64,000 bases of DNA from Rhodopirellula halodulae. Its GTDB lineage: Bacteria > Planctomycetota > Planctomycetia > Pirellulales > Pirellulaceae. Shown piece after piece: positions 21,022 through 30,800 of the stretch. Position numbers and translations under genes: made by a program. The stretch is taken from positions 1 through 64,000 of the forward strand of contig NZ_JAJKFV010000004.1 in assembly GCF_020966775.1 (NCBI RefSeq), given 5' to 3'. How positions within the stretch are numbered: the stretch's first letter is position 1; every line of letters starts with the position of its first letter. The notes beneath the pieces were generated by a model. That model worked only from the letters and a program-made list of their open reading frames with translations, was not told the DNA's origin and did no database searches.

Positions 21022-21274
21022 GTCTTCCGTGGTCTTGAGAGCCCCGTGGCTTTGAGTCCCGTGGCTTTGAAAGACAGCAGTTGCTTCGCAGCTGCTGATG
21101 GCGTTGCAGGCGTCCAAGACAAAGTGTCGCCTTTCGTTCCGCGAAAGCCGCGTACCTCGTCAACGGCTTTGAGATTGATCGATGGAGTTCAGCTACCTTC
21201 CATTTGACGGCCAGCAGCTCGTTGCCGGATCGGCGTCACTTCGTTCCTTGATCCGGCCTACGCTCAAAGCAACA

Positions 21275-22588
21275 TCAAGTCGCGGGCGATTCGTCTAGTC
21301 CGCGAATGCCGACTGCGGTGCTGGATCCAAACGCGTCCGTTTCCACGCCCATTCGCTGGGCCAACTGAACGTACAGATTGCAAAGCGGCGTGTTGTTGCT
21401 CTCGTCGTGAGCCACGTAGCTGCCATGTCGGTAACCGCCGCCGGCGAGCAGGATCGGCAAGTTCCGCCAATCGTGCGCACTCGCATTGCCCAGGTTGGAA
21501 CCGAAGAGCACGGACGTTTGGTCCAACAAACTTCGCGTCCCTTCCTCGATTGACTGCAACTGATCCAAAAACTCAGCAAAAGCTTTCCACTCGGCCAGTT
21601 CAATCCGTTTCAGTTCCGCGATTTTGTCGGGGTCTTTGCCGTGGTGTGACAAACCATGCCAATCACTTTGCACGCCTTCGATTTGGGGAACCGAATTCAG
21701 TCCCGCCAATTGAAAGGTGATCGTGCGAGTGGAATCGGTTTGCAACGCCAACGCGATGATTCGATACATCAATTGTTGACGCTCGATCGCCAGCGATTTG
21801 TCGTGGATGTCTTCCACCGGTTCCGCGTCCACGTTTGGCTTGGGGCGTTTCACCCAACCCTCTGATTGCTGCAAACGACTTTCCAAATCGCGAATGGAAC
21901 TCAGATACTCATCCAACTTTCGCTGGTCGCGACTGCCAAGCTCCTGCTTCAACGCCCTCGCTCGTGAGCCAACGGTGTCCAACACACTTCGGCCGCGGCG
22001 CAGACGATCCAAGTCCTGTTGCACCTCGTGTGGCTTGCCATCGACGAACATCGCGGTGAACAACTTCGACGGCGAGTGTTGAGCCGGGATTTCCACGCCA
22101 CTGGAAGTCCACGACAGAGATTGCCCGCCGGTCGTCAATGCCAAGTAGGGGAACCGCGTTTGCAAGCCAATGCGACTGGCAATCAATTGGTCCAGCGACA
22201 CCGTGTTGCGAAACCCGGCCAAACCGGGACGACGCGCGGCGGTCAACCAAGTCAACTCGGACGCGTGGCCGTTATTCCCGTTCTGCTCCGGGTGAGAAAG
22301 CCCCGAAAACAAGCTGAACTTGTCTCGGTGATGAATCAGCGGTTCTAGATAAGGCGTCGCCTCATAGTCATTTCCGGCGGTTTGCGGAAACAAGTGTCCG
22401 CCATGAAAGCCGAGCGAAGCGCAGATGGCGACGAAGCGTTTCGGCGTAGATTCCACGTCATTGTCGCGAGCCAGAACCTGTTGACCGAGCGTTGGGCCCA
22501 TGGCTTCAAAAAACGGCAACGCGATCGCCATCCCTCCCGCGGTTCGCAAGACTCGACGACGCGACATGGCACGAGAAGGTATCAACAT
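21275..22588 (-). CDS. DUF1552 (HXXSHH) family protein
   Basis: A 437-residue planctomycete/verrucomicrobial DUF1552 protein. The HXXSHH signature that names the family is visible as His311-Gly-Leu-Ser314-His315-His316 in SDWHGLSHHGKD. The N-terminus has a twin-arginine signal (SRRRVLRTAGGMAIALPFFE), so it is probably exported folded. The internal ATG at residue 8 is an alternative start. It lies 102 bases after the DUF1587/1592 cytochrome-like gene, the usual partner. The biochemical activity is unknown; its relation to the DUF1501 pair suggests a parallel role at the cell surface. Confidence 0.92.
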   Translation of the reverse strand: MLIPSRAMSRRRVLRTAGGMAIALPFFEAMGPTLGQQVLARDNDVESTPKRFVAICASLGFHGGHLFPQTAGNDYEATPYLEPLIHHRDKFSLFSGLSHPEQNGNNGHASELTWLTAARRPGLAGFRNTVSLDQLIASRIGLQTRFPYLALTTGGQSLSWTSSGVEIPAQHSPSKLFTAMFVDGKPHEVQQDLDRLRRGRSVLDTVGSRARALKQELGSRDQRKLDEYLSSIRDLESRLQQSEGWVKRPKPNVDAEPVEDIHDKSLAIERQQLMYRIIALALQTDSTRTITFQLAGLNSVPQIEGVQSDWHGLSHHGKDPDKIAELKRIELAEWKAFAEFLDQLQSIEEGTRSLLDQTSVLFGSNLGNASAHDWRNLPILLAGGGYRHGSYVAHDESNNTPLCNLYVQLAQRMGVETDAFGSSTAVGIRGLDESPAT

Positions 22589-22690
22589 GAATGAGCTTTC
22601 ACTGAAATGTTGGACGACGCGATGCGAGGAAACGGAAAGACTGGAGGGTTGAAGCGAATCGAGAACGTTGCGATGCGGCGAAGGCCGGGT

Positions 22691-25270
22691 TCACTTCGTT
22701 TGAAAAATCTGACTGGTGACCACCAATTCCAACATGTCGCGAAACCGATGGTGGGTTTTCGCGGAACGAGCCACCAGGGCATCGATCCCAGCTCGATCTG
22801 AAAAACCCATTTCACGTCCCGTCGCAAACGTCAGCCACTTCGTGATTACGGTACGAGCCAACTGGTCCGGTTGGCTGACGAGGTACTGTCGAAACGTTTG
22901 AAAACCATCGAAGGACTCACCACTCGGCAATTCTCCGGAAGCATCCACGGGCAACCCCAACCGATACTGCACACGACGATTCTTGACCTGCAGATCCACT
23001 CGTTCGCCCTCGCCTAAACTGCGATAGCGTTCACGCCAACCACCGATTGGATTGAAGCTTTCAAGTGCAAAGCCCGGCGGATCGATCAACGCATGACAAG
23101 CTCGACACGAATCTTCATCGCGATGTCGATCCAGCAATTGCCGCAGCGTCGCCGCACCGCGAATATCGGGTTCGACTCCAGAAATTCCGGGTGGCGGTGG
23201 TGCCGGATGAATGCCCAGCAAGCGTTCGGTCACCCAAACGCCACGAACCACCGGCGATGTATTGGTGCCATTGGCGGTGACTTTCAAAACGCTCGCTTGG
23301 CCGAGCAAACCGCCTCGAAGTGAATCTCTCGAGATGGCAACAGGTCGCACGTCCGCGTGCTCGACTCCTTCGATGCCGTAGTGCTCCGCCAGCCGACGAT
23401 TCAACATCGCGAAGTCAGGCTGGATCAAATCCGTCACCGGACGATTTTCGTGAAGCAACTTGGCAAAAAACGACCGCGTCTCCTCCAACATGCTATCGCG
23501 CAGATAGGTATCGAATTCAGGAAAGAGCTTTTGGTCTGGACTGGTCTGATCCATGTCCCGCAAGTTCAACCATGCATCGGTGAAGTCTTCCACCAAACGA
23601 GTCGACTTGGGATCACTCAGCAGTCGACGCGCATGTTTGATCAAGGCGTTTGCATTGCCAACCAAGCCGCCCGCATCCGCGTCCGCTCGCAGCGAATCAT
23701 CCGGAAATGTGCGATTCAGAAAGTACGACAACCGAACCGCCAAAGCATGATCATCCAACCTTCCCTCCGGTTCGCGAAAGTAGAGGAAGTCTGGCGAACA
23801 CAAAACGGCAGCCACCGCCGTCCGCAACGCTTCCTCGGGATCGGCCGCTTGGGCCGATGGCTCATCGTTGGATTCACGGTCCAATTCTGCATGAAACAAC
23901 TGCACATAGGGCTGCAGTTCGGTGGAGGTGACACGACGCCTCATCGCGGCCTCGGCAACACGTCGTAAAGTCGCCTTCATGGCCGAATCCACGTCCTCGC
24001 TGCCAAGCTGAAACTCCGGAACGTACCAAGACTTCTCTCGCTTCGACGGTGGATGTGGCTCAATCTCGGTGCGTTGCCACCCATCAAAGATCAGTCGGTG
24101 CCCGCGTGATGGAAAGGACTCCTGGATCGGTCCATCCAACGTCACTTTGCGGATGGCCAAACCGGGACCGTCATAGCCATCCACTCCGTCGCGGCGAATG
24201 TTGTACTCACGAACCACCAATCCATACGGAATGATGTTCAACATGTAACGCTCGTCGAGGAATGCTTCCAGCTCGACCGTTGTTGGCTCGCCGTCTTCGC
24301 CAAGCGGTGGCATGTCGAAGTAACCCAAGGTCGGTCGTTCACTCCCGCGAGCAAAGCTTTTTGCACCGACGTAAAACGGGATGGGTGTGTCTGACTGATG
24401 AGCGTAGCCGGTGATCGTGATGCGATAGCGTCCCGCTTTCGGAATGCTGCTGGTTCGCAACATCCCATCGGGATACCCAAAGTCTTGATAGAAAACGACG
24501 GCACCGTCCGGTAGCTGTTTCCACACCTTGCCGAGATGTGTCTTGGCCTCGCGAGTCTCCGCGTAGTGCGTGTCGATGTGATGTTGCTTTGGTGCATCGA
24601 CCGTCTTGGCGATCGCCGCATCCAACACGGTGTCGGCGGCACTGAGATAACGTTCCAAATGCACCATCGAGATCCCAAGCGTTTCACCGACGTTGTCGAA
24701 CTCATGGCTACGTCCATCCGCGGGCAATAGCGATTCCAATTCGACCTCCGTGCCGAACAGATCATTCAGCGTGTTCTCGTACTCCCGTCGATTCAGTCGC
24801 CGAAGCACCGTCGCCTTTTGTTTCGCATGTGCCTGCTCGAGCGGACCTCGAATTGCATCCGCGAATTTCAGCGCATCCGACTTGGAAAGGGAACTCGCAT
24901 CCGGCGGCGGCATCTCTCCATCTCGGACGCGATCATGAATTCGAATCCAAACATCCAAAACAGCCGCATCACTCAGATCTGCCCCCAACCGATCCAAGTC
25001 CAACCCACCTTCGCTAGCCCCATCCGCATGACAATCCGCACAATGGGTTTGCAGAAAATTTCTGACAGCGTTGGTCGGTTTCGGTGAATCACCAGCTCGC
25101 AACTCGGCGGTCATGAAGGCAACCAAACCACACAAGCACGCAAAAACAAGCTTTCGCGCGAATTGGAGAATAACCTTTTTCGCGAACGAACAGTTGACGT
25201 TCTTGCGACCCCTTAAAAATTCGCAAATGGGCTGGCGAGTTAGACAGAACGATTGGCAAAGTTGTCTCAT
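22691..25270 (-). CDS. PSD3/PSD5/PSD4/PSCyt3/PSD2 (DUF1587-1595-1592-1588-1585) cytochrome-like protein
   Basis: An 859-residue planctomycete multidomain protein. An N-terminal hydrophobic segment (about 38-55) is followed by a heme-type CADCH at residues 77-81. DUF1587 (PSD3) contains RRLNRREYENTLNDLFG. Later come DUF1595, DUF1592 (PSD4; RLSYFLNRTFPDDSL), DUF1588 (PSCyt3; a second CxxCH, CRACH at 722-726, in DSCRACHALIDPPGFALE) and DUF1585 (PSD2; ITKWLTFATGREMGFSDR). Its partner is the DUF1552 gene downstream. Two CxxCH motifs imply up to two c-type hemes. The start may lie at an internal Met, because the first 25 residues look atypical. The function is unknown; export and redox or polysaccharide-related roles are inferred. 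Confidence 0.92.
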   Translation of the reverse strand: MRQLCQSFCLTRQPICEFLRGRKNVNCSFAKKVILQFARKLVFACLCGLVAFMTAELRAGDSPKPTNAVRNFLQTHCADCHADGASEGGLDLDRLGADLSDAAVLDVWIRIHDRVRDGEMPPPDASSLSKSDALKFADAIRGPLEQAHAKQKATVLRRLNRREYENTLNDLFGTEVELESLLPADGRSHEFDNVGETLGISMVHLERYLSAADTVLDAAIAKTVDAPKQHHIDTHYAETREAKTHLGKVWKQLPDGAVVFYQDFGYPDGMLRTSSIPKAGRYRITITGYAHQSDTPIPFYVGAKSFARGSERPTLGYFDMPPLGEDGEPTTVELEAFLDERYMLNIIPYGLVVREYNIRRDGVDGYDGPGLAIRKVTLDGPIQESFPSRGHRLIFDGWQRTEIEPHPPSKREKSWYVPEFQLGSEDVDSAMKATLRRVAEAAMRRRVTSTELQPYVQLFHAELDRESNDEPSAQAADPEEALRTAVAAVLCSPDFLYFREPEGRLDDHALAVRLSYFLNRTFPDDSLRADADAGGLVGNANALIKHARRLLSDPKSTRLVEDFTDAWLNLRDMDQTSPDQKLFPEFDTYLRDSMLEETRSFFAKLLHENRPVTDLIQPDFAMLNRRLAEHYGIEGVEHADVRPVAISRDSLRGGLLGQASVLKVTANGTNTSPVVRGVWVTERLLGIHPAPPPPGISGVEPDIRGAATLRQLLDRHRDEDSCRACHALIDPPGFALESFNPIGGWRERYRSLGEGERVDLQVKNRRVQYRLGLPVDASGELPSGESFDGFQTFRQYLVSQPDQLARTVITKWLTFATGREMGFSDRAGIDALVARSAKTHHRFRDMLELVVTSQIFQTK

Positions 25271-25435
25271 GCCAAAATTCTAGTCGATGGACTTCGCCAC
25301 CGCTGATTCCGAGCCCTCGGAGAAAATCGACAAATCTCGATCGCCATCCCTGCCGCAACCGCCGCTTTCTTCCAACGCCGCGTCAAGGAAAGCTTGGCGA
25401 TGGTTTTCGGCCTCTGCGTCTCGACACAACAGCAG

Positions 25436-26092
25436 CTAAGCGTTCAAACGAACATCGACCCAGTGCATGCCGGCTTTGCGGGCGGCTTCGAAACCCAGGG
25501 GGCTGTCTTCGAAAACGAGGCATCGTGTCGGGTCGACGCCCATTCGTTCGGCGGCACACAGAAAGACATCGGGTTCAGGCTTGTGAAGTTCGGTGTCCTC
25601 GCTGCCAACCAGAGCGCTGAACCAATCGGAGACCCCGATGGCTCGCAATTGGTCCGCCACGATGTCTCGCATCCCACCGCTGGCGACGGACATGGGAACT
25701 CGCTCGCGGTGGCGTTCCGCGATCTCGGTCACATGATTCAATCGTTCGACTTGCGGAATTCGAGCGATAAAAGCCGCTTCCTTTTCCGCCGTCGCCAGAT
25801 CGATGTCGATTGTCACGCCTTGTTCCGATGACAAAACCGCGATGATTTTCTCGCTGGGCATGCCACCCATCGCGTAAAAACGATCCTCGGGGAATTCAAT
25901 CCCGTGCCGAGTCATCGTTTCATGCCACGCCAAGTAGTGCAGCGGCATTGAATTGGTCAGCGTTCCATCGCAGTCAAAGATCAAGCCGTCGTAGTGCTCG
26001 GCGAGATCGCTTGTGATAACAAAATTCAGTTCGCGTTGGCCCGATTCATCGGGAGCGTTTTGAGAGGCGACGTCGGTTTCAGTGGTGGACAT
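25436..26092 (-). CDS. HAD-superfamily hydrolase (beta-phosphoglucomutase/phosphatase-like)
   Basis: A 218-residue HAD subfamily IA protein. Motif I is FDCDGTLTNSMPLHYLAW, with the nucleophile Asp and acid/base Asp. The alpha-helical cap contains GMPSEKI. Motif II is SVASGGMRDIV, and motifs III/IV are KPEPDVFLCAAERMG and VFEDSPLGFEAARKAGM. The cap and DCDGTLTNS pattern resemble beta-phosphoglucomutase and sugar-phosphate phosphatases; the substrate is not determinable. Its ATG shares one base with the stop of the upstream flavoenzyme gene (TAATG), so they are co-translated. It may act in the same pathway as that flavoenzyme. Confidence 0.9.
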   Translation of the reverse strand: MSTTETDVASQNAPDESGQRELNFVITSDLAEHYDGLIFDCDGTLTNSMPLHYLAWHETMTRHGIEFPEDRFYAMGGMPSEKIIAVLSSEQGVTIDIDLATAEKEAAFIARIPQVERLNHVTEIAERHRERVPMSVASGGMRDIVADQLRAIGVSDWFSALVGSEDTELHKPEPDVFLCAAERMGVDPTRCLVFEDSPLGFEAARKAGMHWVDVRLNA

Positions 26093-27387
26093 TAAGTCGG
26101 CATGGGTTTGGTGTCGGCCATGGATTCCGATTTGGACATGGCATTGGCCCGAGCCATCTCGATCGACTGATCGAGGGCCGGAAACATTTTGCCCGCATCT
26201 TCGTGGAATACCCGTCCGATCAGCAAGTCCGTCACGTTGCCGCGATACTCGGGATGCTCTTTCATGAACCGCCCGATGCTGAAATCGCGGTTATAGAACG
26301 CATGCACCAACTGGCGAACTCGCGACGCACCGGCTTTGAAGTCATCGGTCCATTGGCCGAGCTGTTCCGCTGACACGTCGTCTTTTTGCAATCCAGTAAC
26401 AATCGCGTCCCCAGCTCGAACGCCCATTTCCAGCGCGAAATAGACGCCTGACGAATAAACCGGATCGATGAACCCCAACGCATCGCCCACCAGAACCCAA
26501 CCGGGACCGGCGTGCCGACGCGTCATGTAGCTGAATTCCTTTGCCGTGGAGACCTTGCCCACACGAGTCGCGTTGGCGAGTCGCGGCTGCAGACCCGGAC
26601 ACTTCGCCAATTCCTCCTCGAAGACTTGCTCCGGCGTTCCGCGACCTTTCAACAAGTAGTCGTTGTCGCCAACGCAACCGACGGACGTGATGTCGCGGGA
26701 TTGCGGGATGAACCAAAACCACGAATCACGATTTTCGGTGTTGAGAATGATGGTGGCGCCGTCGTTATCGCCTTCGCCTCGGACCGCGCCGCGGTAATAC
26801 GTCCAAATCGCGGCTTTCTTCAGGTCCGGATTGATCTCTTTCAGCCCCAACTTTCCGGCCAAGAACGACTGTTGACCGGTGGCGTCCACCACGACTCGGC
26901 AACCAACTTTTTTCAGCGTTCCATCCGCCAATTTCAACGTGACTGCGCGGGCGACGGGCTGATCGTCGGAATCCCCGGCTTCGGTTTCGACATCGACCAA
27001 TCGCGTTCGGTCATGACAATCAGCGCCGAGTTCGGCGGCTCGATCGAACAACATCTTGTCGAATTCACTGCGTTCGACCTGCCACGTCGTGCTGCACTCG
27101 CGTTCATCATGTTCGCGGAAAAAGAACGGCGCGGATTCTTTTCCGGTGTGCGTGACGAACTGGACTGATTTTTTCGTTTGCCAGCCGGCTCGTTTCACTT
27201 GATCCAGGACCCCAATTCGCTCCAGCGGCCAATAGCACTCGGGCATCAGCGATTCGCCAACGTGAAACCGAGGCACCGGATCTCGCTCGACCAGCAGTGT
27301 GCTGAACGCCGACTCGGCGACAATCGACGCGGTGGAACCACCCGCAGGGCCGCCACCAATGACCACGCAATCGTAGAAATCCTTCAT
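26092..27387 (-). CDS. FAD-dependent halogenase-like monooxygenase
   Basis: A 431-residue flavoprotein of the flavin-dependent halogenase / geranylgeranyl-reductase-like group. The Rossmann motif GGGPAGGSTAS starts at residue 11. FHVGESLMP at 41-49 matches the GES motif of phenolic halogenases. A Lys pair at 72-73 in QTKKSVQF sits where the catalytic Lys of halogenases lies. WFWFIP at 223-228 fits the halogenase WxWxIP motif. GDALGFIDPVYSSGV is the second FAD contact. Halogenation is possible, but many relatives are plain oxidoreductases. It is divergent from the acyl-AMP ligase fusion gene and followed by a coupled HAD hydrolase gene, suggesting tailoring of a shared product. Confidence 0.85.
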   Translation of the reverse strand: MKDFYDCVVIGGGPAGGSTASIVAESAFSTLLVERDPVPRFHVGESLMPECYWPLERIGVLDQVKRAGWQTKKSVQFVTHTGKESAPFFFREHDERECSTTWQVERSEFDKMLFDRAAELGADCHDRTRLVDVETEAGDSDDQPVARAVTLKLADGTLKKVGCRVVVDATGQQSFLAGKLGLKEINPDLKKAAIWTYYRGAVRGEGDNDGATIILNTENRDSWFWFIPQSRDITSVGCVGDNDYLLKGRGTPEQVFEEELAKCPGLQPRLANATRVGKVSTAKEFSYMTRRHAGPGWVLVGDALGFIDPVYSSGVYFALEMGVRAGDAIVTGLQKDDVSAEQLGQWTDDFKAGASRVRQLVHAFYNRDFSIGRFMKEHPEYRGNVTDLLIGRVFHEDAGKMFPALDQSIEMARANAMSKSESMADTKPMPT

Positions 27388-27814
27388 GTTCCGTCAGCCC
27401 GTCAGGGTGTGTGATGATCCAGTGAAATACAAAACAGGCGGCTGCCAGCGGCATTTCCGCAAGGCACCTCGAGTTTTCGCGTAAGTAACCGAGAACGCCG
27501 GAGACCGGTAACGGATTCTTTTTCCGCGATAGTCATGTGGCGTTGAACGGTTCAAATAGACCATTATAGCGGGGTAACAACTCGATCTTCAGATGCCGCA
27601 ACGCACCGAAAGCGACCGATTTTTCTCCAAACGCCCCCTCTGGCTTGGCATGCGATGCCAGCCAGAAAGGGTCAACCCTTGGCCGATTCGTTCGATTGGT
27701 GCATGATTGCGACAATGACTGATTGCCTCCCCAAACCGCCCTCTTGGTCATGGAGCGACCAGGAATACGGTCAATCATGATCGAGCGGTTCTGAGACGGC
27801 ATCATTGCAACAGG
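27388..27814. promoter_or_regulatory. Divergent control region with two adjacent hairpins
   Basis: About 427 bases separate the divergent halogenase-like and acyl-AMP ligase fusion genes and should contain both promoters. A long imperfect palindrome lies at 27640-27665 (CTGGC t TGGCAT gcg ATGCCA GCCAG). It is followed at once by AAGGGT ca ACCCTT at 27667-27680. These could be operator sites for a shared regulator or RNA hairpins in the fusion gene's 5' leader. No known regulator is encoded nearby. Confidence 0.5.
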
Positions 27815-30800
27815 TTGAAATCGGTGGACCTCCAACAGTACTTCCAAAACGAAACGCCCCCTCGCGACCACTTTGTGTCGGTCCTGCGCCACTGGGTGCA
27901 GGTCCGTCCGCATGCCCCCGCGTTTTCGTTCACGGATGGAGAAGGCACCACGCAAACGTTGTCCTACACGCAGTTGTGGGACGAGGTCCAAGGATTGGCC
28001 GGTTACCTGCAAGGCCGATGCGGCATCCGCGCGGGCGACCGAGTGTTGCTGCTGTACCCGCCTGGTTTGGATTTTGTCATCGGGCTGTTCGCGACACACG
28101 CGGCCGGGGCGATCGCCGTGCCCGCCTACCCGCCACGACGCAACCGCAAAGCCTCGCGAATTCGTTCGATCGTGGTCGACGCCGATGCTCGTTGGGCCCT
28201 GTCCACGCAGTCCGTGGTGGATCAACTCTCCGGCAACGAACTTCACGAGGACCTAATCGGCGTGCAATTGCTGGGCACGGACAACCCCAACAAACGCGAC
28301 GCGGCTCACTGGCGATGCCCCAAACTTCGCAACGAAGCCTTGGGCGTGTTGCAGTACACCTCCGGCTCGACGGGCTCACCCAAAGGCGTGATGCTCACAC
28401 AAGCCAACTTGATCGCCAACAGCGAATTGATCCTGCACGCGTTCGAGCCCGAAGCCACCATCATCGGTGCCTCGTGGTTGCCGACGTACCACGACATGGG
28501 ATTGATCGGTGGTGTGTTGATGCCAATGTTTGTTGGCCGACACAACATTTTGATGAGCCCCATGGCGTTCTTGCAGCGTCCCATTCGCTGGCTGCAAACG
28601 ATCGCCAAGCTGGAAGTCACCATCAGCGGCGGCCCCAACTTTGCCTACCAGTTGTGCGTCGACAAAATTCGCGACGAAGAACTCGAAGGACTCGATCTCT
28701 CGAAGTGGGAAATCGCGTTCAACGGAGCCGAACCGGTTCGCAAATCGACTTTGGACGCATTCACTCGCCGCTTTGAACCGTACGGGTTCCGCCACTCGTC
28801 GCACCTGCCTTGTTACGGCATGGCCGAGACCACATTGATTGTTACCGGTGGACCTCGTTCGCCGCGTCCAATCACGCAGTCATTCGATGGACCAGCCCTG
28901 GACGAAAAGGCCGTTCGACCATCGGTCGAGATGCCAACAACCAGCGATACCGCGACCGACAACAAAACCGACGCTGATTCCGCCAACAACGCGGAAACCT
29001 CCGCTCGCAACTCGCGCGAGTTGGTGGCTTGCGGACAAGTTCTGACGGGCGAAAAGCTGGTCATCGTTGATCCCGACACCCTGCAAACGCTGCCTCCTGA
29101 TGCCATCGGCGAGATTTGGGTTCAGAGTCCCTCGGTCGGCCGCGGCTATTGGCAACGACGCGAACAATCGACCAAGACCTTCACGGCGATGACGGCGGAA
29201 GGCGATGGTCCTTTCCTGCGCACCGGCGATTTGGGGTTTGTCTACGGAGGCCAGCTTTATGTGTCCGGCCGTCTGAAAGACATGATCATCGTTCGCGGTG
29301 TGAATCGTTATCCGCAAGACATCGAGGCCACGGTCGAACGTGCCAGCGACGTTGTCCAAGCGGGCTCGGTCGCGGCTTTTGCGATGAACGCGGACAGCGA
29401 TGAGACTGAAAGCGGTCGCGAACAATTGATCGTTGTTGCCGAAACCGTTCGCAAACGCGACTTGGATTGGGACGAACACCTGCAAGCCATCCGGCGTGCG
29501 GTCACGGAAGAACACGACTTGCCGCCCGACGCGATCTACTTGGTTCGCAACAGTTCCGTGCCCAAAACCAGCAGCGGCAAAATCCAACGGCACGCCTGCT
29601 TGCACGCCGTTCGCGACCAAGAATTGAAAGTGATCGCCCAGTGGGTTCGCGGCGAAGAATCTTCGCTGCACCAAGCCGGTGCGGCCGGCGAAACCATGAT
29701 GAAGGCCGCCGCGGCGGAACTTTCCAGAGGGCAAGATTCCAACACGGACCCGGTCATCTCGGAAGCCATCGTGTCGCATGTTCGAGCCATCGCAGGAGAG
29801 CGAGCCGGCACGATCGATGCGGAAACCAATATTGTTCTTGATCTGGGACTCGATAGTTTGGAACGACTCGAGATTGCACGGAACTTGGAACGCACCTTCG
29901 GAGGACGCTTCCCCGAGCAGGTGCTGGACGAAATCGAAACCATCGGGCAAGTCGCCACGGCGGTCGAACGTTACCTGCCCGCCGGTGCACTCGGACGCGC
30001 CGAACAGTTCCTCGCCGGTCACGATGCCTCTCGCCGCGATGGCGACGAGGACTTGGTCAACGCGACCGCCAACGGATCCGCGACAAACAGCGGCGAAGGC
30101 CCACTGGCCCGCGTCATGCAAACGCCGCAGGTCGAACCGGAAGACGACTTCACTCAGTTCGCTGAATACCGCCGCCTGAAATCAACCATGCGGCAGATGC
30201 AGTTGACCGGAGTTCCCAACCCGTACTTCACCGTTCACGACTGCATCGTGAATGACAAGACGATGGTCGACGGGAAATCGCTGATCAGCTTTGCCAGCTA
30301 CAACTATTTGGGACTTAGCGGTCACCCTGAAGTCTCCCAAGCCGCCGCTGATGCCATCGCGCGTTACGGCACCAGCGTTTCCGCCAGCCGATTGGTCAGC
30401 GGCGAAAAACCAATCCATGGCGAACTTGAAAAGAAAATCGCGAAGTGGATCGGTGTCGACTCCGCGATCACCATGGTCGGCGGTCACGCCACCAACGAAA
30501 CCACCATCGGCCACCTCGTTGGCCCCGGCGACTTGATCGTGCACGACGCGTTGTCCCACAACAGCATCGTGCAGGGGGCACTGCTGTCCGGTGCCAAACG
30601 TCGCCCGTTCCCGCACAACGATTACGAAGCCCTCGACAAAATGTTGACGGCTCTGCGAGGCCAATACCGTCGCACGCTGATCATCATCGAAGGCGTCTAC
30701 AGCATGGACGGTGACTTCGCCGACGTGCCCAAGTTCATCGATGTCAAGAAACGCCATCGGGCGATGCTGATGGTCGACGAAGCCCACAGCTTTGGCACGA

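Noticed and set aside
26092-27387. Firm assignment as tryptophan halogenase
   Set aside because: The motifs fit the wider family, but substrate-specific residues cannot be read, and many planctomycete relatives are unproven. Only 'halogenase-like' is supported.
28880-30121. A 413-codon open frame on the minus strand
   Set aside because: It is antisense to the acyl-AMP ligase part of the fusion. No family motif is present.
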